Part shown: positions 27,703-35,683 of the stretch, in pieces
How positions within the stretch are numbered: the stretch's first letter is position 1
Layout of the letters: the number at the start of each line of letters is the position of its first letter
Assembly (NCBI RefSeq): GCF_017744255.1
Contig: NZ_JAGHQP010000005.1
Coordinates: forward strand, 95,011 to 159,010
Reading direction: 5' to 3'
Length of the DNA: 64,000 nucleotides
From: Brevundimonas sp. A19_0
Lineage (GTDB): Bacteria > Pseudomonadota > Alphaproteobacteria > Caulobacterales > Caulobacteraceae
Notes under the pieces: generated by a model
The model's database searches: none
Told to the model about the DNA's origin: nothing
The model's input: the letters and a program-made list of their open reading frames with translations, nothing else
Made by a program: the position numbers and the translations under genes

Positions 27703-28071
27703 TCAATCCTTCTTCGGAGCTTCCACCAAGGCTGCGATCAGCTCTGGCGTCAGCCGAACCTGCGGAACATTGCCAACCAGCTCTGGTGGCAATGTGAATT
27801 CCCCTGTGAACTGAGGCTTGAAGGGGATCAGGTCGATCCCAAGCACGTGCATGAATTGCAGCATGAAGGTCGCCGGGAAAGTCCCCCGGCTGATCTTGTT
27901 GCGAACGCTGACCTCGGTCTCTTCGATCCCTATCGCCCGCATGCGCTCCGCAATGTCGCCATAGGTGAGATTCTGGCGCCGCTGCTCAACCCGCAATAGC
28001 GTTCGCGCCTTTTCCCGCCAAGCGTCCTCGGGATCATCAACGTCGGCGGGGTTTCCAGCGCGCTTAGCCAT
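27703..28071 (-). CDS. DUF6471 family protein, helix-turn-helix-like
   Basis: 122 aa. The core AERMRAIGIEETEVSVRNKISRGTFPATFMLQFMHVLGID matches DUF6471, which resembles a Cro-like helix-turn-helix. It is divergent from the transposase (99 bp apart), so it could repress that promoter. Convergent with ynfA. The role is inferred. Confidence 0.75.
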   Translation of the reverse strand: MAKRAGNPADVDDPEDAWREKARTLLRVEQRRQNLTYGDIAERMRAIGIEETEVSVRNKISRGTFPATFMLQFMHVLGIDLIPFKPQFTGEFTLPPELVGNVPQVRLTPELIAALVEAPKKD

Positions 28072-28170
28072 GACCGTTCATGCCATCACTCCTCGGACCG
28101 ATCAACCAATGCGACTTATCGCTCGTCAACGCGATAAAACGCGCACATATGCGACACACTTCTTGACGCC

Positions 28171-29823
28171 GTGACGCCGACCGAGATTGCCGAACTCTCG
28201 GAGGATGACGCGCGTGCGCTGTTTCGTCGGTATCGATTCGCCGAGAATGGCGGGGAGCCGTCCTGCAATCGCTGTGGATGCCCGGCGGCCTGGACCTATC
28301 AAGATGGGAAGCTCTACAAGTGTAAGCAGTGCCTGAGGCAGTTCACCCTGACCACCAACACGCCGTTCGCCTACCGCAAGCTGCCGTTCAAGACGATCCT
28401 GCTGATCCTGGCGCAGTTCAACGTGGCCTATCAGGGCCGCAGCGCCCTTGAGATCAAACGCGACCTGCGGGCCAAGGTGAAAAACTACAAGACGATCTTC
28501 GTCTGGCTGCACAAGATCAGATGCGCAATGCAGGCCTTCGAGCGGCGCACGATCCTGCGCGAAGAGATCGAGATCGACGGCAAGGAGTTGAAAGGATACA
28601 TCCGCCCCAAGAACGTGCGCAACGAGAAGGATCACTACCGTTTTCCATATGGCGCGCCCGACAGAACGTTTCATGTGACGCTGGCTCGCCAGCGGGGTGG
28701 TCCTGCCCGCGCATGGATCGCGAAGCAGGAGCATCACCCCATCCCGCCGTTCATCGACGTGGTGGACCCAAACGCCGTCGTGTTCGCCGACGGCGGCCCC
28801 TGGGGTCAGATTCGTGATCATTGCGCGCTGAAGCGGGTGATCCACGACCACCACTTCTATACGCCGGAGGCCTGCACTAACTGGGCCGAAAGCGGCTTCC
28901 GCGTCCTTGAGGGCATGCGGCTGATCTATCGTCGCATCCTCGGCAATTGCCTCGACCTCTACACGGCTCAGCTTACGTGGCGCTTAAGCCACACGGGCGT
29001 CGGTCCGGACGACGCCTTCGCCGCGCTCCTGGGAACGATGATGACACCAGGCCGCTCGCCAATGGCTGGCTATTTCCTCAAGAAGAAGGCGGGCGGTTCC
29101 AAGCGCCGTTGCAAGATCATCAACGAGGACGGCGCGCCGATCGAGTGGAGTTCACCGAGCGCCGAGGAGCGGCGGCGGGAGCGCAAGGAGGCCAAGCGCG
29201 CCAGCGGAGAAATCGAAACCCCCCGCGTCGCTGATGCCCGATCCGCGAAGCGTTGGCGCGACGGATTCGAGTTCGTATCGGCGGGCGAGTTCATGGACGA
29301 TCCCAAGCGAATGCCCCTGAGCCCAGGCGTTTACGGCTTGTTCCTTCGGAACGGCGAACGGCTCTTCAACCTCGCTGGTTATTTCCCTGATCCGGAACTT
29401 CCGGCGTGGGACTACGGGGTGTGGCGTAACGGATACGTTGGCGAAGGCTACTCTCTGCGCGAGAGGGTGACCGCGCATCTCCTCGGAAGCATTGGGGGCT
29501 CGCCGTTCCGTCAATCGGTCTTCGCCATCCACTGGGTCGCGGGGACCGGCGAACTCGGCGACCTCAAGAGCCGTTCCGCAAGCGAAGCGGCCTTGAGCGA
29601 ATGGCTGCGCCGCGAAGTCGTGATCGGATACAAGGTCTGCGGCTATCACAAGACGGTGGAGAAGGAGATGCTGAAGCGCACCGCCGCGCCGTTGAACATC
29701 CGAGATCGCGATCCATCGCCGTTCGGTCGCCTGCTTTCCAGCCTGCGCCAACGCTTCCGCGAGGCGGTGGTCGCCGCGTGGGAGCCGCCGCCGCCTACCA
29801 GCCGTCCTCGCCAGCGGCGCTAG
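28171..29823 (+). CDS. IS1595-type DDE transposase fused to a GIY-YIG nuclease domain
   Basis: 550 aa from GTG at 28171. The N-terminal zinc ribbon has C32, C35, C51 and C54 (zf-ISXO2 type). The ISXO2-like DDE domain shows D136 (EIEIDGKELKG), D207 (VVFADGGPWG) and N237/E240 (TNWAESGF). After a basic linker (about 335-360), a GIY-YIG-like domain follows: GVY at 386-388, YVG at 422-424, R430/R432, H436, E472 and N509. IS1595 transposases are usually about 200-350 aa, so the extra 200 residues are unusual. It is the only transposase within the 24-bp terminal repeats. Confidence 0.88.
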   Translation: MTPTEIAELSEDDARALFRRYRFAENGGEPSCNRCGCPAAWTYQDGKLYKCKQCLRQFTLTTNTPFAYRKLPFKTILLILAQFNVAYQGRSALEIKRDLRAKVKNYKTIFVWLHKIRCAMQAFERRTILREEIEIDGKELKGYIRPKNVRNEKDHYRFPYGAPDRTFHVTLARQRGGPARAWIAKQEHHPIPPFIDVVDPNAVVFADGGPWGQIRDHCALKRVIHDHHFYTPEACTNWAESGFRVLEGMRLIYRRILGNCLDLYTAQLTWRLSHTGVGPDDAFAALLGTMMTPGRSPMAGYFLKKKAGGSKRRCKIINEDGAPIEWSSPSAEERRRERKEAKRASGEIETPRVADARSAKRWRDGFEFVSAGEFMDDPKRMPLSPGVYGLFLRNGERLFNLAGYFPDPELPAWDYGVWRNGYVGEGYSLRERVTAHLLGSIGGSPFRQSVFAIHWVAGTGELGDLKSRSASEAALSEWLRREVVIGYKVCGYHKTVEKEMLKRTAAPLNIRDRDPSPFGRLLSSLRQRFREAVVAAWEPPPPTSRPRQRR

Positions 29824-30358
29824 TCGTCCCGTTCCCGCGCTGTCGCGACTTAAGCGCCCATCGAGGCGGCTGTCCCCCATCTTTTACCAAACCCCGCTGA
29901 GCGCGCTTCAACGCCGCGTTGATGGCTCCGTATGCCTGAACGTAGGCGGGACCGTCATCGACGCTCAGATCGTGGCGCTCGACGACGCGATCCAGCATCT
30001 CTCGAACCGTCAACCAGTCTCCGTCCTCTCGCAACACGTCGAAGGCCGCGTCCGCCCATCCGTGCGGCGGACGGTTAGGCCCCCGGCGGAGCGGCCTGAT
30101 CAGCTTTTCTTGTTCGGGAGCCCATTCCGGATCGAACATCTGGATAACGTAGACGATGTGCGGAAGCGCCTCCCTGATTTCTTCAGCCCTCGTTTCACGC
30201 TCGGCGGCTTCGGCTGCGAACGCCTCTCCGCCGCGCCACTTCTTCTGCCTCAGTTTGGGCGGGTTCTCTATCCAACGCAGTTCGCCACCCAGCCGGCCAT
30301 AGAGGCGCTTCAGATGGCTGGTCAGTTGCTTTCCGCTGTTCTTTCGCCCCAGCGCCAC
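29795..30358 (-). CDS. transposon-end protein with winged-helix-like C-terminus
   Basis: 187 aa. A basic N-terminus (GRKNSGKQLTSHLKRLYGRL), a charged helical middle and a C-terminal region (DGDWLTVREMLDRVVERHDL to PPRWALKSRQ) that could form a winged helix. Its layout mirrors the 168-aa protein at the other transposon end. It starts 42 bp inside the right terminal repeat and its 3' end overlaps the transposase gene antisense by 29 bp. A regulator or accessory end-binding role is inference. Confidence 0.65.
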   Translation of the reverse strand: MALGRKNSGKQLTSHLKRLYGRLGGELRWIENPPKLRQKKWRGGEAFAAEAAERETRAEEIREALPHIVYVIQMFDPEWAPEQEKLIRPLRRGPNRPPHGWADAAFDVLREDGDWLTVREMLDRVVERHDLSVDDGPAYVQAYGAINAALKRAQRGLVKDGGQPPRWALKSRQRGNGTTSAAGEDGW

Positions 30359-30400
30359 GCGAGCCCCTCAGAATGACGAGCCAAGGACTTATTCGAGCTT

Positions 30401-30432
30401 AGGTGTGTTTGCTACCCATAGCCGGATGTCTG
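30401..30432 (+). repeat. right terminal inverted repeat and target duplication
   Basis: A 24-bp inverted repeat at 30401-30424 (ending CTACCCATAGCCG) pairs perfectly with 19702-19725. It is followed directly by GATGTCTG at 30425-30432, the second copy of the 8-bp duplication. Confidence 0.93.
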
Positions 30433-30517
30433 ATCCAAGCGCTTTGCTGACATGCGCAACCTCCGGGTTGGATGCACGTCGGTTGTGACCCACATCTGCC
30501 TATGCCCGCGGTGGCGC

Positions 30518-30965
30518 TCACCAGCCCGCTTTGTCGATCAGCGTGCCGAGGGCGTAGCCGGTGAGGCTAATGAATATGTCATCCAAGGCGGCTTTCCGGG
30601 GCGTGTCCGCCGCCGTGTAGCACTGCCTGATGCGCTCGCAGTCGCGCTCGCAGCCCCCCTCCGTTGCAGCTCGCGAACGGAACGCAACCGGCCGCCGCCA
30701 ATGCGAAAGTCGCGCCGGCTACGCCCACATCGAGTTCCTGAATCTCGTGAGAGTCCATGAAGCCTCGCGTCTGGGACTGCTCAAATCTCTGCCGTTCGAC
30801 CGCAATTACCTCGTCCACCTCCGACCATGTAGTGGCGCGAAGGTCTCTGTAGTGGCGATTGCAACCGAGGCCGGAATCATCCGCGGCGTCCTCGCCTTCG
30901 ATCCAGGCAAGCTCCTCGATCCGGATTTCTCGTACGAACTCGAGCTCAAAGATCGGCTCCGCCAT
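30518..30965 (-). pseudogene. frameshifted hypothetical gene
   Basis: The frame from 30965 (MAEPIFELEFVREIRIEELA) reads well through DSHEIQELDVGVAGATFALAAAGCVPFASCNGG, then meets a run of six G near 30660 and degenerates. A second good-looking stretch in another frame continues to a stop at 30518 (CERDCERIRQCYTAADTPRK ... ISLTGYALGTLIDKAG). Either one gene was broken by a slip in the G-run or two fragments abut. The N-terminal part resembles hypothetical proteins with a CVPFxSCNGG motif. Function unknown. Confidence 0.5.
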
Positions 30966-31200
30966 CGCAGGTCCTCAAGTGGTTCTCTGCGGTAAGTGAC
31001 ATCATCTGAGCTGCACCCTCGTGCCCTGCCAGAGCGGGAGCTTCATCGGCGGCTCGGACCTCGCGTCTGCAAAAGGCGCGAGGGCAAATTGCTTACTTTG
31101 CCGCTATTCCCCGCCATAATCACGGCGGCCGCCTCAAGGTTAAGCTTGAAGGCTGCGCCCAAAAGGCCAAATTGCGACTGACGCCTATGGAGAAGCGCCA
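30966..31200. other. gene-free gap upstream of the DnaX-like unit
   Basis: No credible coding sequence. The stretch from 31090 to 31190 is less GC-rich than its surroundings and probably holds the promoter of the 31201-33480 unit. GGAG at about 31189 is a fair ribosome-binding site for the 31201 start. Confidence 0.4.
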
Positions 31201-31422
31201 ATGGAACTCCCCGAAGTCGATGTGCGCGAGCAACTCCGCGAGATCGAATGTCCCGAAACGCGGGCTCGTATGGCGCGTGAGTTTGGAATCGACCTTGACG
31301 ACCAGATGTTCACGTCCGGTAGCGGGCCGCAAGCCTCGCTGAACCGTGCGATCGTCGGAGAGGAGGAGGGCGACGTTGACGATGGCGAAGCCGGAGAGTC
31401 CCGGGACGGTAGCGCAAGCTGA
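31201..31422 (+). CDS. small acidic protein preceding the DnaX-like gene
   Basis: 73 aa, strongly acidic, starting MELPEVDVREQLREIECPET. Predicted helical N-terminus and a disordered Asp/Glu/Gly/Ser C-terminus (EEEGDVDDGEAGESRDGSAS). It lies 9 bp before the DnaX-like gene, so the two are probably co-translated and may interact. No family recognised. Confidence 0.6.
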   Translation: MELPEVDVREQLREIECPETRARMAREFGIDLDDQMFTSGSGPQASLNRAIVGEEEGDVDDGEAGESRDGSAS

Positions 31423-31431
31423 GTCCCACCG

Positions 31432-33480
31432 ATGCCCGTTGGTTTTGACCGGAAATACCGCCCCTGGCGCTTCGATGAGTTAGTTGGCCAGGATGAGGCT
31501 GTTAAGCTCGTCAGGGAGCGGGTGGCGGCCGACCACAACGCCACAATCTTGCTCGTCGGACCTCCCGGAACGGGAAAAACGACACTTGCGCGCATCTACG
31601 CGAACGCTCGAAAATGCGAAGGCGACGCCGCTGGGCCTTGTGGCGAATGCAGTGTCTGCGAAGAGTTTCAGGCCGGTCGTTCCGATTTCCATTATCTCGA
31701 TCAGAATGCTGGCGTGCACGGCTCTCGCCAAGTCATGGACCGAGTGCAGGATTACACGTCACACCCTCCGTTTGGCCGTTATACGATTTTCATCGACGAG
31801 GCGCACGCGTTGGAGCCTGGGGCACAGGACGCCATTCTCGGCGCGCTCGAGGAACCCTTTTCGGGAGCTGCCGTCGTTCTGGCAACGACAGACCCTGAAA
31901 AGCTGCGCGCTGCTGTTCGGTCTCGGTGCACGATTGTGCAGCTGAACCCTGTGCCTCGCCCGGCCATCATTGGGGTGTTGAGGGATATCTGCGGCAGGGA
32001 AGGGATCAAGGCGGATCCCCGCGCTCTCGAAGTCGTGGCCGACCGCGCCCGAGGTTCAGTGCGAGACGCCATCAAGACACTCGAACAGGCGCAGGAGAAT
32101 GGGCGCCTGGAGCTCACCTCTCTTCGCCAGCGTTTGGGTATGCGGTGGACGGACCATCTGGTGTCGGTGGTCGAGGCGACGCTCACCAATGACCCTCAGG
32201 CGGTTGAGGAGGCTCTGGCCGCATGGAGCGCGGAACCTGCCGCCAAGGCGGCGGCTGTGCATGCGTTTCTTCTGCACATGTTTAATCGGGAAGTCTCGGT
32301 GCCGCGGGTTCAGACGGTAGAGGACGCCGCCTTCCACTTCGTTTCGCCAAGCGAGCGCGCGCGTCTCGCCGACCTCATCCGGGCCAAGGTTTCCGCGTCT
32401 GCGCTAGACGAGCAGACCTTTTGGTCAAGCCTGCTCCAATTCTGGGAGGCATCCGACCACCGCGCGGCCACTGAACTCTCATTGAGGTCCCAGCTCACAC
32501 GGTTTCGTTTGCTTCTATGCCAGACTCCGGCCGAACAATTTAAGCCGGCCGGGGATGTGCTGGTGACGCCGGCACGGTCTCGATCCCGTCGTCTGAGGGC
32601 CAGCGCTCGCCCAAGCGAGGGGCCAAAGCAATGGATGACGGCCAGCCAGGCCGAGGCGATCTATGATGCGGCGTCATTTCTTCCGCAGCAGTATGGCGTT
32701 TTCTTCAACATGCGGGTGTCGATAAGCGCGGACCCGGTGACGGGCGTTGAGATCTTCGTTCGCCAAACCTCGGCGTTCCTCCACCAAGTCGACCAGTTCA
32801 CGAAGCGACGGCAGCAGGAACAGGCTCCGCGCTTGGCCGTTTGGCTGGTGCGTGACGGCAAGCTGACCTGCGATGCAGTGCTATGTGCCCCGGACCAGTT
32901 AGGCCCAGAGTTGATGGCCTGGTTGAAAACCAAGCAGGTCTTCGGTGAGCCGGTCTGCATCGAGGCCCCGGAGTTCGGCGAAGGTGCCCGACCCGCACGA
33001 ACGGCCCGGGCGCGGGCCGGGAGACAGTGGCGGTGGATCCGGCGAATGTGGGCTGCTGTGGATCCGCAAGTTGCAATGAAGGATGCAAACCGGCGAACGC
33101 ACCGACTGAAAGATCTGCTGCGCGCTGAAGAAGGCTCGACGTCCCTTATGCAGACCGGCCGGGCATGGAGCACGTCGACCTCGCTTGGACCTGCGGCTCA
33201 AAAGGCCGCCCGTGAAGATCATGGACTGGGCATGCTCTCCGCATTCGCCGACGGCGCATGGGAAGCCCTCGATCAGGGCTGGGAGGCCGAGGAATACTCC
33301 CATCGACAGGAAGAGCGGGCCCGTCGCAGGGAGGCTCTGGAGGTCGTGCGCGTCGGTGCTGAGGGTGGGACCGCGCTCGAGGTTGCCCATGCCCACAACG
33401 TTGGCCGCGCTATGCAAATGTCATGGCCGGTTGACCCCCGGGCCCGGCCGAGGCGGTGGAAGGGGTGGTGGGGCGCCTAG
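31432..33480 (+). CDS. DnaX-like (DNA polymerase III gamma/tau) AAA+ ATPase, island copy
   Basis: 682 aa. The N-terminal clamp-loader module is complete: Walker A GPPGTGKTT (K49), zinc-type cysteines C62, C70, C73 and C76 (CGECSVC), Walker B FIDEAHAL, sensor 1 VLATTDPEKL and Arg finger region AVRSRCTIVQLNP. After the lid domain (about residue 260) the sequence departs from chromosomal DnaX; the C-terminal 270 residues (SQAEAIYDAASFLPQQYGVF; RLAVWLVRDGKLTCDAVLCA) are not recognised. It may serve replication of a mobile element or act in defence. The start gives canonical MPVGFDRKYRPWRFDEL. Confidence 0.8.
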   Translation: MPVGFDRKYRPWRFDELVGQDEAVKLVRERVAADHNATILLVGPPGTGKTTLARIYANARKCEGDAAGPCGECSVCEEFQAGRSDFHYLDQNAGVHGSRQVMDRVQDYTSHPPFGRYTIFIDEAHALEPGAQDAILGALEEPFSGAAVVLATTDPEKLRAAVRSRCTIVQLNPVPRPAIIGVLRDICGREGIKADPRALEVVADRARGSVRDAIKTLEQAQENGRLELTSLRQRLGMRWTDHLVSVVEATLTNDPQAVEEALAAWSAEPAAKAAAVHAFLLHMFNREVSVPRVQTVEDAAFHFVSPSERARLADLIRAKVSASALDEQTFWSSLLQFWEASDHRAATELSLRSQLTRFRLLLCQTPAEQFKPAGDVLVTPARSRSRRLRASARPSEGPKQWMTASQAEAIYDAASFLPQQYGVFFNMRVSISADPVTGVEIFVRQTSAFLHQVDQFTKRRQQEQAPRLAVWLVRDGKLTCDAVLCAPDQLGPELMAWLKTKQVFGEPVCIEAPEFGEGARPARTARARAGRQWRWIRRMWAAVDPQVAMKDANRRTHRLKDLLRAEEGSTSLMQTGRAWSTSTSLGPAAQKAAREDHGLGMLSAFADGAWEALDQGWEAEEYSHRQEERARRREALEVVRVGAEGGTALEVAHAHNVGRAMQMSWPVDPRARPRRWKGWWGA

Positions 33481-33510
33481 GGTGTGTACCCATAAAATCG
33501 GCGGTGCCAC

Positions 33511-33563
33511 GTGTCCGCTTACAAGCGGCATGTCCATGTCCGCTTTCGACCCATAGCGGACAT
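33511..33563. repeat. GTCCGCT hairpin repeats
   Basis: Two adjacent hairpins: GTCCGCTT with AAGCGG at 33512-33529, and ATGTCCGCT with AGCGGACAT enclosing 33536-33563. Related hairpins lie at 34071-34098 and 41243-41272, all near IS6 or island-edge sequence. They are dispersed intergenic palindromes and could also act as transcript terminators after the DnaX-like gene. Confidence 0.6.
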
Positions 33564-33590
33564 TCCCCTGCCTCGGTCGGTGCGCGGACC

Positions 33591-34019
33591 TCAGGTGACG
33601 AGCTGCTTCTTCATGAAGAACCGGGTGTTCGATCCCACAAACTCAGGCAACTCCCCAAAGACCTCATAGCCTAGCCGCTCGTAGAGTCGCTTTGCATTTG
33701 GGTTGAACGTGTCGAGCCATGCCCGATTGCAGCCCCGGCTAACAGCCTCGCCTTCAGCCGCAGCTAAGAGCTTTGCGGCAAGGCCTCTACCCCGAAGAGG
33801 TTCTCCCACCCAAAGCTTCTCAACAAAGAGCCACCCCCAAACGGTGTATCCCACAAGGCCTGCAGCAAGTGGCTGCCCATCACCCCCAACCGGCTTTGCG
33901 ATTAGAGCTGTTTTCCCTGCGTCCCCGACTTCAGCATGGTTGAACTGGGCGAGCCCTTCGACGACCAGCGTTGAAACGGGGTCCTCAGCCTGGCTTGAAA
34001 TAAAGATTTGGTCGTACAT
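33591..34019 (-). CDS. GNAT-family N-acetyltransferase
   Basis: 142 aa. The acetyl-CoA-binding motif reads VEKLWVGEPLRGRGLAAKLLAAAEGEA, followed by FNPNAKRLYERLGYEVFGEL, the standard GNAT C-terminal fold. The substrate cannot be deduced; the LDTFNPNA pattern occurs in small-molecule acetyltransferases. Single gene flanked by GTCCGCT hairpins. Confidence 0.88.
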   Translation of the reverse strand: MYDQIFISSQAEDPVSTLVVEGLAQFNHAEVGDAGKTALIAKPVGGDGQPLAAGLVGYTVWGWLFVEKLWVGEPLRGRGLAAKLLAAAEGEAVSRGCNRAWLDTFNPNAKRLYERLGYEVFGELPEFVGSNTRFFMKKQLVT

Positions 34020-34070
34020 TTGAGCACAGTTCCTCTCAGCCTAGGCTACAGAAGCCGGTCGGCCCCTTCA

Positions 34071-34098
34071 ACGTCCGCAAGCCCCCCATAGCGGACGT
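34071..34098. repeat. GTCCGCT hairpin repeat
   Basis: ACGTCCGC and its complement GCGGACGT enclose a 12-base loop (AAGCCCCCCATA). Same family as 33536-33563 and 41243-41272. Confidence 0.55.
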
Positions 34099-34245
34099 CC
34101 GGATGGTCCGCTTTCCGGCAACCCACCTTATGCGCATTTCGCAACCGGGGCGGGGCAGGGGACTGCCGCTTCGCGCCAGTGAAGGAAGTTGGTTCATTGC
34201 TGCGAAGCAGACATTCGAACCTAGGCTAGTCGGAACCTGCTGAAG

Positions 34246-35072
34246 GGTGCTGTCAGTCCAACGACAACTCGTCTCCACTGAGCACAGGTAGGGCAGGGGA
34301 CGCAGAGCCTACCCGGCGAGCGTCTGCCACTCAGCCAGGGCGGCTGAGCGTTGGGCCTTGTATGTCTCTCTGCTGATGAGGTGGCGGTCCTGGTTGAAGT
34401 GGTTGTGGAAGGCGGCGTGGACGGAGCTGAATTTCTGCAACGTCTTCATCTGCCGGAAGCGGAGCATGGCCCGTTCTCGTCGTCGAAACGGCAGGTGCGA
34501 GTTCTCAACCCTGTTGTTGGCCCACCGTCCAACCTCCTGCTTATCGGCGTTTCCGAGCTCCTTCATCGCAGCCTTGTAGGAGCGTAGACCGTCGGTCGTG
34601 ATGGCCCGCGCGCGACCGTGCCGCTTCATGAGTTTCTTCATGAACTTCAGTGCGGCGGGCTTGTCCCTGGTCTTGGTGGCAAAGGATTCCAGCACCTCGC
34701 CTTCGTGGTCGACGGCGCGCCAGAGGTAGTGCATCTCGCCATTGATCTTCACGTAGACCTCATCCAGGTGCCACCGCCAGTGGGTGTAGGCGCGCATCTT
34801 CTGAACCCGCTTCCTGCGGATCTCAGCGGCGAACATTGGACCGAACCGGTTCCACCACAGCCGCACCGTCTCGTGGCAGATGTCGATGCCGCGCTCGGCT
34901 AGTAGGTCCTCCACGTTGCGCAGCGACAGCGGGTACTTCACGTACATCATCACCACGAGGCGGATGACCTCGGGCGAGCTGTCAAAGTACCGGAACGGGT
35001 TCGTCGATTTGGCCATCATGAGACGCTACGGTCCCGTGTTTGACCTCGCAATCAGTTTGGGCTGACAGTGCC
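34246..35072 (-). mobile_element. IS6-family insertion sequence, copy 1
   Basis: 827 bp, identical in length and gene to copy 2 at 40189-41015 and in the same orientation. Ends are imperfect inverted repeats: GGTGCTGTCAGTCCAA on the left and, read inward on the complement, GGCACTGTCAGCCCAA on the right. No 8-bp duplication flanks this copy, as expected for IS6-type cointegrate products. Confidence 0.9.
34309..35019 (-). CDS. IS6-family transposase, copy 1
   Basis: 236 aa, starting MMAKSTNPFRYFDSSPEVIR. The helix-turn-helix region is followed by DDE residues in HLDEVYVK, AITTDGLRSY and NNRVENSHLPFRRRER, the IS6 signature. It catalyses replicative cointegrate formation. Identical to the product of 40252-40962. 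Confidence 0.95.
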   Translation of the reverse strand: MMAKSTNPFRYFDSSPEVIRLVVMMYVKYPLSLRNVEDLLAERGIDICHETVRLWWNRFGPMFAAEIRRKRVQKMRAYTHWRWHLDEVYVKINGEMHYLWRAVDHEGEVLESFATKTRDKPAALKFMKKLMKRHGRARAITTDGLRSYKAAMKELGNADKQEVGRWANNRVENSHLPFRRRERAMLRFRQMKTLQKFSSVHAAFHNHFNQDRHLISRETYKAQRSAALAEWQTLAG

Positions 35073-35162
35073 GCCCCGACCGCTGCGCTGGTGCGCTACC
35101 CGATCTTCTCGCAAGAGCCGATCGAGATGCGTACGCCACAAGCAAGAAAGCAGGAGGATGGC

Positions 35163-35279
35163 ATGATGAACTGGAACGAAATGGGTCACGGAATGGGATT
35201 TGGCTGGCTGTTCGGCCTGCTGATCCTTGTGCTGCTGGTTTTGGCCATAGCAGCGTTGATCAAGTATCTTCGGAAATAG
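35163..35279 (+). CDS. very small membrane protein, copper-cluster associated
   Basis: 38 aa (MMNWNEMGHGMGFGW then a hydrophobic segment and KYLRK). A strong ribosome-binding site AGGAGG at 35152-35157 decides the start. One membrane segment with a Met/His/Trp-rich N-terminus that could face metal. Short proteins of this kind commonly accompany copper ATPase clusters. Function unknown. Confidence 0.65.
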   Translation: MMNWNEMGHGMGFGWLFGLLILVLLVLAIAALIKYLRK

Positions 35280-35295
35280 GAGAAAGGACTTCGCA

Positions 35296-35682
35296 ATGAC
35301 CTACACGATCAATCGCATGATCTCGGACGCGGGAATCGACGACGTCGACGTTCGCGCGCGAAAGGCGCTGGCGGATCATGGCTTTGGTGTCCTGACCGAG
35401 ATCGACGTCAAGGCGACGATGAAGAAGAAGCTCGATGTCGAGATGCCGGCCTATCGCATCCTCGGCGCCTGCAACCCGAAGATGGCGCATCAGGCCATGG
35501 GGATCGAACCGCGCGTGGGTGCGATGCTGCCCTGCAACGTCATCCTGCGCGAGGTCGGGGGCGGCGTGGAGGTCAGCGCCATCGACCCGGTGGCGTCGAT
35601 GCAAGCCATCCAGAACGCCGAACTGACGTCCGTGGCGGGCGAGGTGCGCGACCTCCTGGCGAAAGCCGTCGAGGCGATCTGA
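35296..35682 (+). CDS. DUF302 family protein
   Basis: 128 aa. The DUF302 pattern VRKALADHGFGVLTEIDVKATMKKKL (here RARKALADHGFG), then YRILGACNPKMAHQAM and GAMLPCNVILREV. The family has no fixed biochemical role but often occurs in metal-resistance clusters; the conserved Cys in ACNP and PCNV may bind metal. It lies 16 bp after the small membrane protein and 1 bp before the TVP38 gene. Confidence 0.88.
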   Translation: MTYTINRMISDAGIDDVDVRARKALADHGFGVLTEIDVKATMKKKLDVEMPAYRILGACNPKMAHQAMGIEPRVGAMLPCNVILREVGGGVEVSAIDPVASMQAIQNAELTSVAGEVRDLLAKAVEAI

Positions 35683-35683
35683 G

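Larger units (their letters stand above)
19702..30424 (+). mobile_element. 10.7-kb IS1595-type transposon carrying metal efflux genes
   Basis: Ends are perfect 24-bp inverted repeats flanked by an 8-bp direct repeat, the duplication size known for the IS1595 family. It encodes two putative DNA-binding proteins at its ends, a small exported His-rich protein, czcCBA, a CDF transporter, a YnfA protein, a DUF6471 protein and the IS1595-type/GIY-YIG transposase. The clean repeats and uninterrupted duplication imply a single, fairly recent insertion into an intergenic stretch of the island. Confidence 0.92.

Noticed and set aside
33481..33494. GTGTGTACCCATA resembling the inner part of the 24-bp transposon end
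   Set aside because: Only scattered bases match and no partner or duplication is present; likely chance.
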